A stretch of 64,000 nucleotides of DNA from Paracoccaceae bacterium (GCA_029248915.1 JAQWIK010000079.1:17125-81124), one strand, 5' to 3'; counted from the first letter of the stretch, positions 11,701-22,639 are shown. Notes: generated by a model not told the origin, from the sequence alone. Numbers and translations are program-made.

Positions 11701-12150
11701 TTCATCTATTTCTGTAAAGTTTGGAGAAACACTTGCCTCAAGCGGAAAACGCCTGAGCAAAGATGAGCAAAATGAGTGAATCGTTTGTATTTTTAAGCTC
11801 CCAGGCACCTCAATTGCTCTGGCAAAAAGAGTTCTTGCTTGCTTAAATGTCTGTTTGTTTAATCCGTGTTCTAAGCCCAGTTCAGATAAGCTATTGCTTA
11901 AATTCCTGTCATTTAGCATTGCCCATTTACCTAAGCGTTTAAACAAGCGGTTTTGCATTTCTGCTGCAGCTGCTTTTGTATAGGTTAGGCATAAAATATT
12001 TTCAGGTGACACGCCTTCTAGCAGCAATCGAGCAACTCTATCGGTTAGAACACGTGTTTTGCCAGAGCCCGCATTAGCAGAAAGCCAAGTAGAGTCGTCC
12101 GGATTGGATGCGTGGACCTGAGCAAGAGTTGCTGTGTCACGGTTTTTCAT
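8764..12150 (-). CDS. addA: double-strand break repair helicase AddA
   Basis: UvrD-like SANAGSGKTRVLTDRVARLLLEGV, ILIDEAQDTSP, C-terminal PD-(D/E)XK QIIDFKTN; partner addB overlaps upstream. Confidence 0.95.
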   Translation of the reverse strand: MKNRDTATLAQVHASNPDDSTWLSANAGSGKTRVLTDRVARLLLEGVSPENILCLTYTKAAAAEMQNRLFKRLGKWAMLNDRNLSNSLSELGLEHGLNKQTFKQARTLFARAIEVPGSLKIQTIHSFCSSLLRRFPLEASVSPNFTEIDEWTSQSLCTEILEKISADQLDSITLANISKFLSDINLTDLLTDILKNRAVLSEFKSHSDIYLEFGLKSDESFEKCLNNHFGRNDLKLVEVLKESLKNGGIRDQTAAGKISNIKSINLYFVTTLEDILLYKSSSTKKPEYSAKINNFASKSVQSEFSTSRMEQLNKLAEKVESFRRIRISYETSEKTCALYDFSRVFLKHYMNEKLLRGWLDFDDLILKAKDLLINPSIAAWVLYRLDGGIDHILIDEAQDTSPTQWQIIEKLSQEFYAGEGSRDKTNRTLFVVGDKKQSIYSFQGADTSELNRIQKEFTKRFKEAGKPLKELSLQYSFRSSPTILQFVDSILHNPKEKQPRKKERSEEHISFYSKLPGRVDLWPAISKAEQPKDTEWQTPVDMPGKEDERIRLAGLIADQIHNLISSKSLIPERTGNDYVMRNIRAGDFLILVQRRSVLFHEIIKACKKKGLPILGADRLKLMDEIAVKDLIALLSFLSSPQDDLSLATILKSPLFDWSEEELFDLAHDREDRNLWEELKKKSDVFTHEYSVLNNLMSSIDYLRPYELLEKVLNQYEGRANLISRLGEESEDAIDAFLSLSIDYEKQETPSLTGFLSWVLTSGFEIKRQLGNQKSQIRVMTIHGAKGLESPIVILPETQKRKVEVRDKILSGKGIAVWNSKRGETHDQQEIIKSKKIQGLEAERNRLLYVAITRAETWFIAMSAGELDDKCWYTKIENCLQTSNARKQEFPTGKGLRLEEGDWTLKIEETESKPLKRKNKLPAWIKQTNFKNKVKPKYLIPSDMGGSKTLSKGNGLTEEEAALHGSRVHKLLELLPKYSSQDWPKHSLPILKSNKLFDSSPNVQTAVDEALSVLTDSRFSYIFEKNVLSEVPFSAQLPNSKNQKIYGIIDRLIVGDSSIQIIDFKTNSSVPKTVNNIPHGILRQMAAYRLAISEIFPGREINCFILWTAIRKLDFLKNDYLDYSNLDSS

Positions 12151-15077
12151 TGGGCCTCACCCTCAATAGACCATTCCCCAAAACGTGATATGCCGTCATA
12201 GTCAGATTTATCTTCGATCTGAAACATGGCTCGTCTTGCTGTAAACCCTTGATCGGAATTGAGATATCTCGAAATTAGTGAGTGGAATTTACCCCGGAGC
12301 GTCTCTAAAGATTCTTGATCAAACGGAGCATAAATCTCCCTTTTATTGCTAAGATCAATAAAAGAAGCATTTGAAACGCTCAAAGGCGACATATCTGAAA
12401 AACCGCCATCTTCAACAATTAAAGCAAGTAAAAATAGCTGTTTATCAAAATGCAATTGGACATTTTTACTTGGAACTGCGCCCGTTTTATAGTCGTAAAT
12501 TATTGCTTTACCATTTTGATCTATGTCTATCCGATCAACCTGCGCAGTGAGTTTGAAGCCCAAACTTGGGATAACAATCTGTCCTTTCTTTTCTAATGCG
12601 ACTGGTTTGGATAAATTTCTCCTATTTTCTTCTTCTGAAGCAAACCAGTCTGCTATTTTTTCGACTCTAGAAAACCAAAAAAGCTGTGCTGTTGGCGAAG
12701 AAACCTTCTCTGTTAATTGCCTTTTTGTCAGATCCATTAAAAACTTTTTTTGTTCAAGTGTTGAAAATCCGTACTGCCAATTTTTTATAAACTGCTCAAA
12801 AATTCTGTGAATTATAACCCCTCTTAAGAGGGGATCAGCTGATCGGTGTAATGGCCTAAGAGGTTTTAATTTTAAAACATGTTTTGCATAAATAGCGTAA
12901 GGATCTCGGATAAGCGTTTTTATTTCTGTAACAGAGAGTTTTTTTGGCCGTGTATTTTTTGGTGGTTTTGGCGAGGGCCTTTTTGCTGGTTCCTTTCGAA
13001 TAACTTTTTTTGTTTCGGAAGCCCAGTCTAACCACTTTGCTCCTCGACATTTCATTTCTTCAATTGCCTTAGGGCCATTATTTTCAGGGAGCCCACTCAA
13101 TAGGTTTAAAAGTCTATTTAGCCACCTAGAAGGAACGGTTTCTGCTTCATTATCCTTTATGCTTCTGGTTATTACAACGTCTGGGCTACAGACAGATTGT
13201 TGATAATCATGTGCTGATAGGCCTATGCGTCTTTCTGGAGATAGCAGTCCGGCTTCTTTTCGCATTTTTCTGTTTAACCATGGATCTATCACAGCAGGAA
13301 CCGGCCAAGAACCTTCATTCATACCCGCCAAAATCAAAACTTCAGCATTATGTGCTCGAGCTTCCAAGGTACCCCAAATCATGAGATTTGGGTGGGTTGG
13401 GCTTATTTCTGGAACATGCTCCTCGGCCAGTAAAGAATTAAAAACGTCTGCGTATCTTGAAACTGTCATTGAGCTAGCAGTTGGTGACGCCTCTTTTATT
13501 TTTTCAATGAGTTTTAAACAATGCCGGCCATTGTTTTGTTTCCACAATTCGCCAGAAACATTACTCTCGTTTTGTTCTGGGCCAGAAGCCAAAGTATTTG
13601 CAAGTTCAATGTGTTTGTCGAGAATTTTTTCAAATTTAGCTGAGCATTTTAGCTTACATTCATCTAAAATACTGCAAATCCAGTTAGCCCATTTTGATGC
13701 ATAAGGGTTTTTAGCTTCTCTTACCCATTTAGAAATATTTTCGTTAGTAAATGTAATCGCATCGGTCGTTCTGAAGAACAGTTCTAGGCTTTGAACAAAT
13801 GCTAAATGGTCAGTTCTAAAATTTTGGCCGCTATGGGTTAAAGGGTGTTTTAACAATGCGAAAAATTTAGTTGTTGTTAAAGGGCCAGCAAAAAGGGAAA
13901 CCACTAAGCGAAGAAACCTACCAGAAGGTGTAAGTTGCAAAGGAACTCCCGCACTATCATCTGGAACAATATTCCAATTCGAAAGATAGGCAGAAACTAT
14001 TCTTGTAAGGTTTCGATTTGGTGAAATCAAAATTAGACTTTGTTCTTCTTTAGCGGCAGTAACCATTCTGAAAGCGATGGCTAGAGCCTCATCCCTAATG
14101 CTGTCAGCTTCAACCAAAGTTACTTTTTCCGTAATTTTAGAAACATTGCCTAATTTTGGACCTTCATCTAACCAGCAGTCCGTAACTGGTGCCGGCCTGA
14201 GAGATAGGCCAATTAAACTTTGTAATGATATATTAGACGTTTCTTTTAGAACCCACTTTTGTATAATTTTCTGTGGTAAATTTAAAGAAAAAAAAGTTTT
14301 TAAATTTCTGTACTGTGGATGGTCTTCTGGCACGCCAACTTGTTGTTTTTCACCCCATAATTCTTTTGGTAAGGTAAAATCAAAGCCGGGCAAGACTACG
14401 GCTCCATTAGGCAACTTAACAATTCCTTGAATTAATTTTCGGGTAGTTGCCCGCGAGCCGGAAGAGCCAGCAATAAGTATCGGATTTTTAGGATTTTTTT
14501 CCAACCAATAATTAGTAAGACTACTTATAACATGTCTTAACCAAGCCTCTTGATCTGGGTCAGCTTTACGATTTTCAAGATATGTTTTTATAATATTCAA
14601 AAAAAGCTGACTTCTTTTCCAGTGGCCGGAGAGATCTGAAATATCGAGGTTTATAATTTTCTCAATTGGTACGGCTTCAGCCTGCATTTCATCAATTAAG
14701 TCAGACAGACTTTTTGTAAGTGCGTAGATTGATGATTGAGCAGCAATATCTGGCTGTGCCTCAACTAGCTTTTGGACTAAAGCCATAAGTTCAAATTTAT
14801 GAACTAAAGAATAGCTGGGGTTTGGGATGTACGTTTTAGGAATAAGTTGGGATACTTCTGACAGAGTTAAAATACGTGGGTGAAGCAAGGCGCCTGATTC
14901 AATTAACTCTTCCGACAACCTATGTCGCATTCTTGTTGAATTAACTATCACTTGTAAATTTGCGAGAACTTCGGGCTCTGATGATGAAAAACGACTTAAT
15001 ATACCGTTAGCAAGCTCACGTGGAAAATTTGCACCCGGGCTTATGCCAAATATTCCAGAGATATTGGGAAAAATCAT
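12147..15077 (-). CDS. addB: double-strand break repair protein AddB
   Basis: 976 aa; LILAGMNEGSWP, C-terminal nuclease IIYDYKTGAVPS; 4-nt overlap with addA. Confidence 0.94.
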   Translation of the reverse strand: MIFPNISGIFGISPGANFPRELANGILSRFSSSEPEVLANLQVIVNSTRMRHRLSEELIESGALLHPRILTLSEVSQLIPKTYIPNPSYSLVHKFELMALVQKLVEAQPDIAAQSSIYALTKSLSDLIDEMQAEAVPIEKIINLDISDLSGHWKRSQLFLNIIKTYLENRKADPDQEAWLRHVISSLTNYWLEKNPKNPILIAGSSGSRATTRKLIQGIVKLPNGAVVLPGFDFTLPKELWGEKQQVGVPEDHPQYRNLKTFFSLNLPQKIIQKWVLKETSNISLQSLIGLSLRPAPVTDCWLDEGPKLGNVSKITEKVTLVEADSIRDEALAIAFRMVTAAKEEQSLILISPNRNLTRIVSAYLSNWNIVPDDSAGVPLQLTPSGRFLRLVVSLFAGPLTTTKFFALLKHPLTHSGQNFRTDHLAFVQSLELFFRTTDAITFTNENISKWVREAKNPYASKWANWICSILDECKLKCSAKFEKILDKHIELANTLASGPEQNESNVSGELWKQNNGRHCLKLIEKIKEASPTASSMTVSRYADVFNSLLAEEHVPEISPTHPNLMIWGTLEARAHNAEVLILAGMNEGSWPVPAVIDPWLNRKMRKEAGLLSPERRIGLSAHDYQQSVCSPDVVITRSIKDNEAETVPSRWLNRLLNLLSGLPENNGPKAIEEMKCRGAKWLDWASETKKVIRKEPAKRPSPKPPKNTRPKKLSVTEIKTLIRDPYAIYAKHVLKLKPLRPLHRSADPLLRGVIIHRIFEQFIKNWQYGFSTLEQKKFLMDLTKRQLTEKVSSPTAQLFWFSRVEKIADWFASEEENRRNLSKPVALEKKGQIVIPSLGFKLTAQVDRIDIDQNGKAIIYDYKTGAVPSKNVQLHFDKQLFLLALIVEDGGFSDMSPLSVSNASFIDLSNKREIYAPFDQESLETLRGKFHSLISRYLNSDQGFTARRAMFQIEDKSDYDGISRFGEWSIEGEAQ

Positions 15078-15128
15078 TTATATGTCTTTTTGTTAAGCAG
15101 ATATTTAAAAAACAAATTAATATCTATT

Positions 15129-15602
15129 TTAATTTTGCAGTATTTTTTCAAGTCGTTCCTTCCAAATATCAGAAGCCGTTGAAAAAATTACTTCTCTTTT
15201 GTCATTTTCAAGAATAATTATTTCAACCGTGAGCGCATCGCTTGGTTCAAGATAACCAAGTCGTTCTGGCCATTCTATAAGAACAATTTCGTGACCAAAA
15301 GCATCAAACAGACCTAATTCAAAAACATCGTTATGATCGTTTAATCGGTACAGGTCAGCATGCCAAATAGGTCCAACTGTTGTGTAATAGGTTTGCACTA
15401 GAGTAAATGTTGGGGACGGAACGTCTTCTATTTTATCCATCGCTGCTTGTATTAATGATCTTGCAAAATGGCTTTTTCCTGCTCCAATTTTTCCTTTTAA
15501 TAAAATTATATCACCATTTCGTAAATTTTCTTTGAATCTTGTAGCAATATCTTTGGTTTCGAGAGGTCCGTTTGATATAAGTTTTTTCTTCATAAATTTC
15601 AC
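15129..15602 (-). CDS. tsaE: tRNA threonylcarbamoyladenosine biosynthesis ATPase TsaE
   Basis: LLKGKIGAGKSHFARSLI, SPTFTLVQTY, HADLYRL, LIEWPERL motifs. Confidence 0.94.
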   Translation of the reverse strand: MKFMKKKLISNGPLETKDIATRFKENLRNGDIILLKGKIGAGKSHFARSLIQAAMDKIEDVPSPTFTLVQTYYTTVGPIWHADLYRLNDHNDVFELGLFDAFGHEIVLIEWPERLGYLEPSDALTVEIIILENDKREVIFSTASDIWKERLEKILQN

Positions 15603-15669
15603 TACGGTATAAGGTTATTGTTTTGGTTATATTCGCCAACAAAACGCGAAAAAAAAAGGCTTAAAAACC

Positions 15670-17067
15670 TTATATAGAAAAATTTTTATTTTCGCCGAAA
15701 AGGTTCGAAATTGATTCAACTTTTTTTCTTGGCCAGTAGATTTCAACGATAGCTCCAGAAGGTTCATTTTGGGATTGATTGGAGTTTTGATTTTTGAGGC
15801 CATTGGCAAAACTAATTTCTGCGCCTGTTCTTTCGAGTAGTGTTTTAGCTATAAACAAACCAAGCCCCATACCTTCATAGCCTTGGCTGTCGTCTCTTCC
15901 TATTTTGGATCCAAGAAACGGATCACCAAGCCTTCCCAATAGGTTTGGTGGATATCCATGACCATCATCAGAAATAGTTATGATAATTGAATCTTTGGTC
16001 CAGGAGCTCTCCACCCAAACTTTTGCTTTTGCAAAGTCAACGGCATTTTGGATCATATTTCTTAGCCCATGGATGATTTCTGGCCGACGAATAATACATG
16101 GTTCATCTATTCCACCCTTGTGCCCATCTGATATTTTTGTCTCTATTTCAATTCCTCGTTTTGAGTGCGGTTCTGCAGCTTCTCTTATTATTTCCGCAAG
16201 TAAGGCTTGATGCATTTGTAAGTCATCTTTTCCAGCACTACCCATACTATTTAGAATATTTCCACAGCGATTAGCTTGATCACGAATTAATAGGGCATCA
16301 TCAAGCAATTCTGGAAAATTTTTAAGTTCTCCTATTAGTTCTGAACTTGTGAGTTTAATCGTTGCTAAGGGCGTTCCTAGTTCGTGGGCTGCTGCTGCTA
16401 TGACCCCACCTAAATCAGTCAACTTTTGTTCCCTTGATAGTGCTGTTTGAGTTGCAAAAAGAGCATCGCTCATTGTGTTTAGCTCCGAAGTAACTCGCGT
16501 TGCATAGAAAGCTAAAAATACTATTCCAGTGCTTATAGCAATCCAGTTTCCAAATAAGAAAATGTTGGCAATACTTATAGTTTTTCCGGATAAGTTCTCT
16601 AAAGGTATGTAATATTGCGAAAGTAAAGTTACAATTAAAATGGCTGCTGACCCTATAATAAAAGTGGATCGTTTTTTTAGGGCTGCAGCAGAAACAACAA
16701 CAGGTGCTATCAGAAGTACAGAAAAAGGATTATTTAATCCACCGGTTAAAAAAAGAAGAAAGGCCAATTGAAACAAATCGAATAAGATCATGAATACATT
16801 TTCTAGTTCGCGTAGTCTTTTACTTTCTGGGTAGAATAGGCCTGCTATAATATTTGCTAACGCAGACAGACCCACCGCTAAAAAACATAAACTGAGGTCT
16901 AAAGCTAGTTCAAAATATTTATAAGCTATGATTATTGCTGCCGTTTGACCGATAATTGCAACCCACCTGATAAAAATCATGGTGCGGAGTCTTATCCATT
17001 CTCCGCGGTTACTCTCAGGAAAAAGGTCTTGATTTGACTTCATTATAAACGCCTTACCATATTCCAT
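15670..17067 (-). CDS. regB: redox-sensing histidine kinase RegB/PrrB family
   Basis: Six-TM N-terminus, GGLNNPFSVLLIAPVVVSA quinone-binding-type motif, H-box AAAHELGTPLATI; divergent from Sco and RegA genes. Confidence 0.92.
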   Translation of the reverse strand: MEYGKAFIMKSNQDLFPESNRGEWIRLRTMIFIRWVAIIGQTAAIIIAYKYFELALDLSLCFLAVGLSALANIIAGLFYPESKRLRELENVFMILFDLFQLAFLLFLTGGLNNPFSVLLIAPVVVSAAALKKRSTFIIGSAAILIVTLLSQYYIPLENLSGKTISIANIFLFGNWIAISTGIVFLAFYATRVTSELNTMSDALFATQTALSREQKLTDLGGVIAAAAHELGTPLATIKLTSSELIGELKNFPELLDDALLIRDQANRCGNILNSMGSAGKDDLQMHQALLAEIIREAAEPHSKRGIEIETKISDGHKGGIDEPCIIRRPEIIHGLRNMIQNAVDFAKAKVWVESSWTKDSIIITISDDGHGYPPNLLGRLGDPFLGSKIGRDDSQGYEGMGLGLFIAKTLLERTGAEISFANGLKNQNSNQSQNEPSGAIVEIYWPRKKVESISNLFGENKNFSI

Positions 17068-17130
17068 ATTATTATATTAAGGTTTACCAACCATTAGTAA
17101 ATTAGTACTTAAACGATTAAAGGGAATTAA

Positions 17131-17772
17131 ATGTCGCGATCATTAGGTTTGCTGATACCTCTCTTTGCTGTCGGTTTGTTATCGTTGAGCTTATTCATCT
17201 TTTGGGTTCTCAAGTCAGATCAAATCAATTTGGCAGTAGGGGCTAATAGATTTGCCGAGTGCAGGACAAGCAATGCCTTTGGCGGCTCAAATATTGGTGG
17301 TGAATTTGAGTTAGTAAATCAGGCTGGACAGGTTGTCACAGACAAAGATATTTTCAAAGAACCGACTATTTTATATTTTGGTTACACTTTTTGCCCAGAT
17401 ATCTGTCCCCTTGATGTTTATCGAAATAGCGAGGCAGTTGAACTTCTTGAAGCGAAGAAAATTTCAGCCACGCCTGTTTTTGTAAGCATTGATCCCGAAA
17501 GAGATACTCCAGAAGTAATTGATGATTTTGTGAAGTACCATCACCCTAAAATGATAGGTTTAACGGGAAGCAAAGATCAAGTTAAACACATTTCGAAGGC
17601 TTATAAAACTTATTATAAAGCGCAACAATCTAATGATGATTTGTACTTAGTTGATCACTCAACTTTGACTTATTTAATTTTGCCTGAATATGGCTTTGTT
17701 GAGTTTTTTAGGCGAGATAAGTCAGCTGAAGAAATTGCGAACATTACTGCCTGTTTTGTTAGGAATAGTTAG
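17131..17772 (+). CDS. SCO1/SenC/PrrC family copper/thiol protein
   Basis: FGYTFCPDICPLDVYRN CxxxCP motif; VFVSIDPERDTPEV; conserved His in VDHSTLTYLI. Confidence 0.93.
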   Translation: MSRSLGLLIPLFAVGLLSLSLFIFWVLKSDQINLAVGANRFAECRTSNAFGGSNIGGEFELVNQAGQVVTDKDIFKEPTILYFGYTFCPDICPLDVYRNSEAVELLEAKKISATPVFVSIDPERDTPEVIDDFVKYHHPKMIGLTGSKDQVKHISKAYKTYYKAQQSNDDLYLVDHSTLTYLILPEYGFVEFFRRDKSAEEIANITACFVRNS

Positions 17773-17828
17773 ATACAGAGTTTGACCCTTACATAATGCC
17801 GCACTAAATACTTTATAACCGTAGGGAG

Positions 17829-18392
17829 TTGGCAAGCTTGATAGAACGAAAAATAGAAGAAATTGGTGTAGATAAAACGTTGTTACTAGTTGATGACGAC
17901 GAACCTTTTTTGCGTCGATTAACGAAAGCAATGGAAAAAAGAGGCTTCAAAGTTGAGGCCGCCGGTTCAATTGCAGCAGGACGAGCAATAGCCACAGCCC
18001 GACCACCAGCTTATGCTGTTGTCGATCTACGACTTGCAGACGGTAATGGGTTAGATGTTGTCGAGGTTCTAAATGAAAAGCGTCCTGATTGTCGTGTTGT
18101 TGTTTTGACTGGTTATGGGGCTATAGCAACGGCAGTGGCTGCCGTAAAAATTGGTGCAATAGATTATCTTTCGAAACCTGCTGATGCACCAGATATAATG
18201 AATGCACTTCTAGCTTCTGGTGATGATTTACCACCTCCTCCAGAAAATCCAATGAGTGCTGACCGAGTAAGGTGGGAACATATACAGAGAGTATATGAGC
18301 TATGTGATAGAAATGTGAGCGAAACCGCCCGTCGTCTCAATATGCATCGAAGAACACTTCAGCGAATCTTAGCAAAAAGAAGTCCTAAATAA
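17829..18392 (+). CDS. regA: response regulator RegA/PrrA (ActR) family, TTG start
   Basis: LLVDDDEPFLRRL receiver, C-terminal Fis-type HTH VSETARRLNMHRRTLQRILAKRSPK typical of RegA. Confidence 0.95.
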   Translation: MASLIERKIEEIGVDKTLLLVDDDEPFLRRLTKAMEKRGFKVEAAGSIAAGRAIATARPPAYAVVDLRLADGNGLDVVEVLNEKRPDCRVVVLTGYGAIATAVAAVKIGAIDYLSKPADAPDIMNALLASGDDLPPPPENPMSADRVRWEHIQRVYELCDRNVSETARRLNMHRRTLQRILAKRSPK

Positions 18393-18969
18393 TTAATTCG
18401 TTAAACCTTAGAATGTAGTTTTCTCTAACTTCCAGCGGAGGTCTCAGCTTTATAGAAAACTGCTCCATATTTTTGTTGTCTACAATTCCAACAAACTTGT
18501 TAGCTTCATCTTTTGTAAATCCAGCAATTTGAATTGCTTCAATCCACGCGCTTATTTTATCTGCTTTTTTAATTTGTTTTTTAACATTATCAGGTATTTT
18601 TGTTGGAAGGCCAAACCTTAGATTAATTGCAGAAGTCAAACGATTTTCTAAAGATTGATAACCAATGCCAATAGTGGATTTTACAGGAGAAATCATATCC
18701 CCAATAACGTACTCTGGCGCATCATGTAATAGTGCTGCCAAACACCATTTTTTTTCTGACTTTTTAAAAGATTTAGAAAAAATCTGTTCTACCAAAAGAG
18801 AGTGTTCCGCAACACTGTATGGAAAGTTCCCGCTAGTTTGTCCATTCCATCTTGCAACGAACGATAATCCATGAGCTATATCTTCTATTTCAATATCGAG
18901 AGGGGTAGGATCTAAAAGGTCAAGCCGGCGCCCTGAAAGCATTCGTTGCCAAGCGCGATGTTTTTTCAT
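18385..18969 (-). CDS. HD-domain phosphohydrolase (YfbR-like)
   Basis: VAEHSLLVEQIF, AALLHDAPEYVIGDMISPVK HD motif. Confidence 0.88.
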   Translation of the reverse strand: MKKHRAWQRMLSGRRLDLLDPTPLDIEIEDIAHGLSFVARWNGQTSGNFPYSVAEHSLLVEQIFSKSFKKSEKKWCLAALLHDAPEYVIGDMISPVKSTIGIGYQSLENRLTSAINLRFGLPTKIPDNVKKQIKKADKISAWIEAIQIAGFTKDEANKFVGIVDNKNMEQFSIKLRPPLEVRENYILRFNELII

Positions 18970-19113
18970 TAGTTGGTAAGCTTTCTTTTTAGTTTGAAAT
19001 TTTATTTTTCTAACTACGTTATATTATTAATAGGCTAAAGTCATATCGAGTTTTATGCCATTGAAGGATTTTTTATTTACTGATAGTTAACCAAAAATTT
19101 GTAAGGAAACAAA

Positions 19114-20502
19114 ATGAGCCAACAATATATCGTAAAAGACATTACCTTATCTGAATTTGGTCGCAAGGAATTAAATATAGCTGAAACTGAGATGCCTGGA
19201 TTGATGGCACTGCGATCCGAATATGGTGATAGCAAACCGCTAAAAGGCGCACGCATCGTTGGCTCACTTCACATGACTATTCAAACAGCGGTTTTAATTG
19301 AAACACTTGTGGCTCTGGGTGCTGATGTGCGTTGGGCGTCATGTAATATTTTCTCTACACAAGATCATGCAGCCGCAGCTATTGCTGCAGCTGATATCCC
19401 AGTCTTTGCAATCAAGGGTCAGTCATTAGAGGAACACTGGGATTATTTAGATAAATCTTTTATGTTTCCTGATGGTCCAAATATGATCCTAGATGATGGA
19501 GGCGATGCAACATTGTACGTGCTTCTCGGTGCGCGTGCTGAAGCAGGAGAGGATATTATTCCTGTTCCTCAATCAGAGGAAGAAGAGGTTATCAAGCTTC
19601 AGATTAAGAAGCGTATGGAGCAATCACCTGGTTGGTTCACAAAAATACGTGATGCCATAAAAGGCGTTTCAGAGGAAACAACAACCGGTGTTCACCGACT
19701 TTACGAATTGGTAAAAAATGGTCAGCTGCCATTTCCTGCTATTAATGTTAACGACTCCGTGACTAAGTCAAAGTTTGACAATAAGTATGGCTGTAAGGAA
19801 TCTCTTGTAGATGGCATTCGCCGTGCAACTGACACTATGATGGCTGGCAAAACGGCTGTTGTTTGTGGATATGGTGATGTTGGCAAAGGATCTGCAGCAT
19901 CCCTTCGTGGTGCTGGTGCGCGTGTGAAGGTGACAGAGGTTGATCCAATTTGTGCCTTACAAGCTGCTATGGATGGTTTTGAAGTGGTAACTTTAGAAGA
20001 TACCTTAGGAAGCGCAGATATCTTCATTACAACAACGGGAAACAAAGACGTTATTCGTATAGAGCATATGCGTGAAATGAAAGATATGGCAATTGTGGGT
20101 AACATTGGTCATTTTGATAATGAAATACAAGTGGCCCATCTTAAAAACCACAAATGGACAAACATTAAAGAGCAGGTGGACATGATCGAAATGCCATCTG
20201 GAAATAGAATGATACTACTTTCAGAAGGCCGCTTGCTTAATCTCGGAAATGCAACAGGTCATCCGTCCTTTGTAATGTCAGCCTCATTTACAAATCAAGT
20301 TCTTGCGCAGATTGAGCTCTGGAAAAACGGTGGTGAGTATAAAAACGATGTTTACATCTTGCCTAAACATTTAGATGAAAAGGTTGCCAGACTACATCTG
20401 GAACGTATTGGAGTGAAACTCACAAAATTAGACAAAGATCAGGCAGAATACATTGGCGTAACAACTGAGGGGCCCTTCAAGCCAGAGCATTATCGCTATT
20501 GA
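19114..20502 (+). CDS. ahcY: adenosylhomocysteinase
   Basis: [35 protein letters not shown]-terminal [10 protein letters not shown]. Confidence 0.98.
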   Translation: MSQQYIVKDITLSEFGRKELNIAETEMPGLMALRSEYGDSKPLKGARIVGSLHMTIQTAVLIETLVALGADVRWASCNIFSTQDHAAAAIAAADIPVFAIKGQSLEEHWDYLDKSFMFPDGPNMILDDGGDATLYVLLGARAEAGEDIIPVPQSEEEEVIKLQIKKRMEQSPGWFTKIRDAIKGVSEETTTGVHRLYELVKNGQLPFPAINVNDSVTKSKFDNKYGCKESLVDGIRRATDTMMAGKTAVVCGYGDVGKGSAASLRGAGARVKVTEVDPICALQAAMDGFEVVTLEDTLGSADIFITTTGNKDVIRIEHMREMKDMAIVGNIGHFDNEIQVAHLKNHKWTNIKEQVDMIEMPSGNRMILLSEGRLLNLGNATGHPSFVMSASFTNQVLAQIELWKNGGEYKNDVYILPKHLDEKVARLHLERIGVKLTKLDKDQAEYIGVTTEGPFKPEHYRY

Positions 20503-20546
20503 GACCGCACTACTCAAAGACTTAAACTGTAGCGGACACAATAAGA

Positions 20547-21497
20547 CTACTCTTCTTTAGTTGGTCTACTTAAAAGAGATTGAATTACTTCATTAATGGA
20601 GACAAAACCCTCTACTAAGGCACTAACAGAAGAGGTAACGGGCATTTCCAAGCCTAAAGCCGTTGCTTTTTGGCTTACGGCCAATGCTGTTGCTACGCCT
20701 TCTACAGTTGTATTTTTGTCAAAAGTCTCTCTGCAACCTAGCGACAAACCAAAAACGAAATTACGAGATTTGTCTGAATTACAGGTAAGGCTTAGATCCC
20801 CCAAGCCTGACAGACCAGATAATGTTTTTTCTTTAGCTCCATGTGCTTTTGAAAAAGCAACCATTTCTGAAAAACCGCGCGCCATGAGTGCTGCCCTTGC
20901 GCTATCACCTTGCTTGGCGCCAATCGCTACACCACACGCTATAGCGATTATATTTTTTAGTGCGCCGCCAAGCTCTACACCTACAACATCTGATGTTCGG
21001 TAAAGTCTGAAGTTTTGCATTGAAATATCCGATTGTAACTGTCTCAAGAAATCAGCTTTGTTTGAAGCTAAAACCAAGGCGGTTGGCATGCCTTTTATAA
21101 TATCAATTGCAAAGCTTGGGCCGGACATTACTGCGACCTTCGGAGAGTATTGATCTAAAATTTCTGAAGGTCTCAATCCAGTTGCCCGATCCACGCCTTT
21201 ACAACAAGCAACTAATGGCCTGCCCTTTAAAAAAGAATTATGCTTTTCGCAAAAGGTAGCCAAATTTTGCGTTGGAACTGCTAGAAATACATAATCACAT
21301 TGGTCAGGTTTTTCTATTGAATTTATGATGTCAATTTCTTCAGGTAACTTTATGTTGCCAAGTTTCCTGGACATTCTTGTGGTGCTTAATTCCTCAAAAT
21401 TAGTTGGTGAAAATAGCTTAACCGAGTGCCCACCTTTAGCAAAAACGGATGCTATTGCAGAACCAAATGCACCTGCCCCAACAATAGATATTTTCAT
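20547..21497 (-). CDS. gpsA: NAD(P)H-dependent glycerol-3-phosphate dehydrogenase
   Basis: [43 protein letters not shown]. Confidence 0.96.
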   Translation of the reverse strand: MKISIVGAGAFGSAIASVFAKGGHSVKLFSPTNFEELSTTRMSRKLGNIKLPEEIDIINSIEKPDQCDYVFLAVPTQNLATFCEKHNSFLKGRPLVACCKGVDRATGLRPSEILDQYSPKVAVMSGPSFAIDIIKGMPTALVLASNKADFLRQLQSDISMQNFRLYRTSDVVGVELGGALKNIIAIACGVAIGAKQGDSARAALMARGFSEMVAFSKAHGAKEKTLSGLSGLGDLSLTCNSDKSRNFVFGLSLGCRETFDKNTTVEGVATALAVSQKATALGLEMPVTSSVSALVEGFVSINEVIQSLLSRPTKEE

Positions 21498-22603
21498 GCC
21501 TTTGGCCCTTTCTTTCCACTACCTAAAATAGCAGGCTTTTGATCATCTAATGGCCACCTTGGTCGGGCTGATAGTGTGGTGTCATCATAATCGCCGTGTA
21601 AAAATCTTTCTGCTGCAGCATAAGCAATAATTGCTGCATTATCAGTGCATAAATCTAAAGGTGGTGCTAAAAAGTCTACCTTCTTAGTGGTGCATATATT
21701 TTTAAGGGAGTGCCGGATCTTTTTATTCGCAGCTACTCCACCTGCGATTGAAAACGTTGGCTTTCTGTTAGTAATTTTTGAATACAGGTCGATAGCGCGA
21801 ATTGACTTTTCAACAATTACGTCATGCATTGCTTGCTGAAAGCTGGCGCTCAAATCACACACGTCTTTTTCAAATAAGCCGCCTTGCTTTTTGGTGAGTT
21901 CATTTTGTTTTCGCATTAAGGCGGTCTTGAGTCCAGAAAATGAAAAATCACAATCTTCTCGATCTAGCAAGGGTCGTGGCAGATCAAAGCGATCTTCGTC
22001 ACCTGTTTTTGCAGCTTCTTCAATTGCAGGTCCTCCAGGCTGTTTTAAACCTAAAAGTCGTGCTGCTTTATCAAAGGCCTCGCCAGGTGCATCATCTATT
22101 GTTCCACCTAATCGTTCAAAACTATTGTAATTATGTACTATGAGGAACTGGCAGTGGCCTCCTGAAACCAATAACATAAGATAAGGGAAATTCACTTTAT
22201 TGGTCAACCTAGGGGTAAGCGCATGTCCTGCAAGATGATTTACACCAATTAAGGGCTTTTTTATTGAGACTGAGAGCCCCTTTGCAAACATTAATCCTGA
22301 TAGTACACCACCTATAAGCCCAGGGCCGGCTGTCACGCCAATAGCATTAATATCCTTAATGACAACATTTGCCGATTTTAGGGATTTTTCGACTACAATA
22401 TCAATTAACTCAGCATGAGCACGAGCTGCTATCTCTGGTACAACTCCCCCATATTCTTTGTGGAGATTAAATTGATTATGGACGATCGAAGATTTTATCT
22501 CTGAGCCTTTAGAGTTTATTTCCAAAACGGAAGCAGCTGTATCATCACAACTACTCTCAATTCCTAAAATCAAAGCTTTGTTCAAATCCATGCTACGTTC
22601 CAT
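21494..22603 (-). CDS. tsaD: tRNA N6-adenosine threonylcarbamoyltransferase TsaD
   Basis: [40 protein letters not shown]; likely start at [10 protein letters not shown] (22591). Confidence 0.97.
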   Translation of the reverse strand: MERSMDLNKALILGIESSCDDTAASVLEINSKGSEIKSSIVHNQFNLHKEYGGVVPEIAARAHAELIDIVVEKSLKSANVVIKDINAIGVTAGPGLIGGVLSGLMFAKGLSVSIKKPLIGVNHLAGHALTPRLTNKVNFPYLMLLVSGGHCQFLIVHNYNSFERLGGTIDDAPGEAFDKAARLLGLKQPGGPAIEEAAKTGDEDRFDLPRPLLDREDCDFSFSGLKTALMRKQNELTKKQGGLFEKDVCDLSASFQQAMHDVIVEKSIRAIDLYSKITNRKPTFSIAGGVAANKKIRHSLKNICTTKKVDFLAPPLDLCTDNAAIIAYAAAERFLHGDYDDTTLSARPRWPLDDQKPAILGSGKKGPKA

Positions 22604-22639
22604 TGTATCCTAGGCAGCATCGGAGTAGCATTTCAGCAT

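Noticed and set aside
12856-13050. 64-aa Lys-rich minus-strand ORF
   Set aside because: Out-of-frame inside addB; composition reflects AT-rich codons.
13225-13704. 159-aa plus-strand ORF opposite addB
   Set aside because: Antisense to a conserved frame, no motif.
15656-15672. Possible terminator of regB (AAGG...CCTT followed by T run on the minus strand)
   Set aside because: Only a 4-bp stem overlapping the stop codon; too weak to call.
18970-19113. SAH or SAM riboswitch upstream of ahcY
   Set aside because: The leader is AT-rich and lacks recognisable conserved cores of known SAH or SAM classes.
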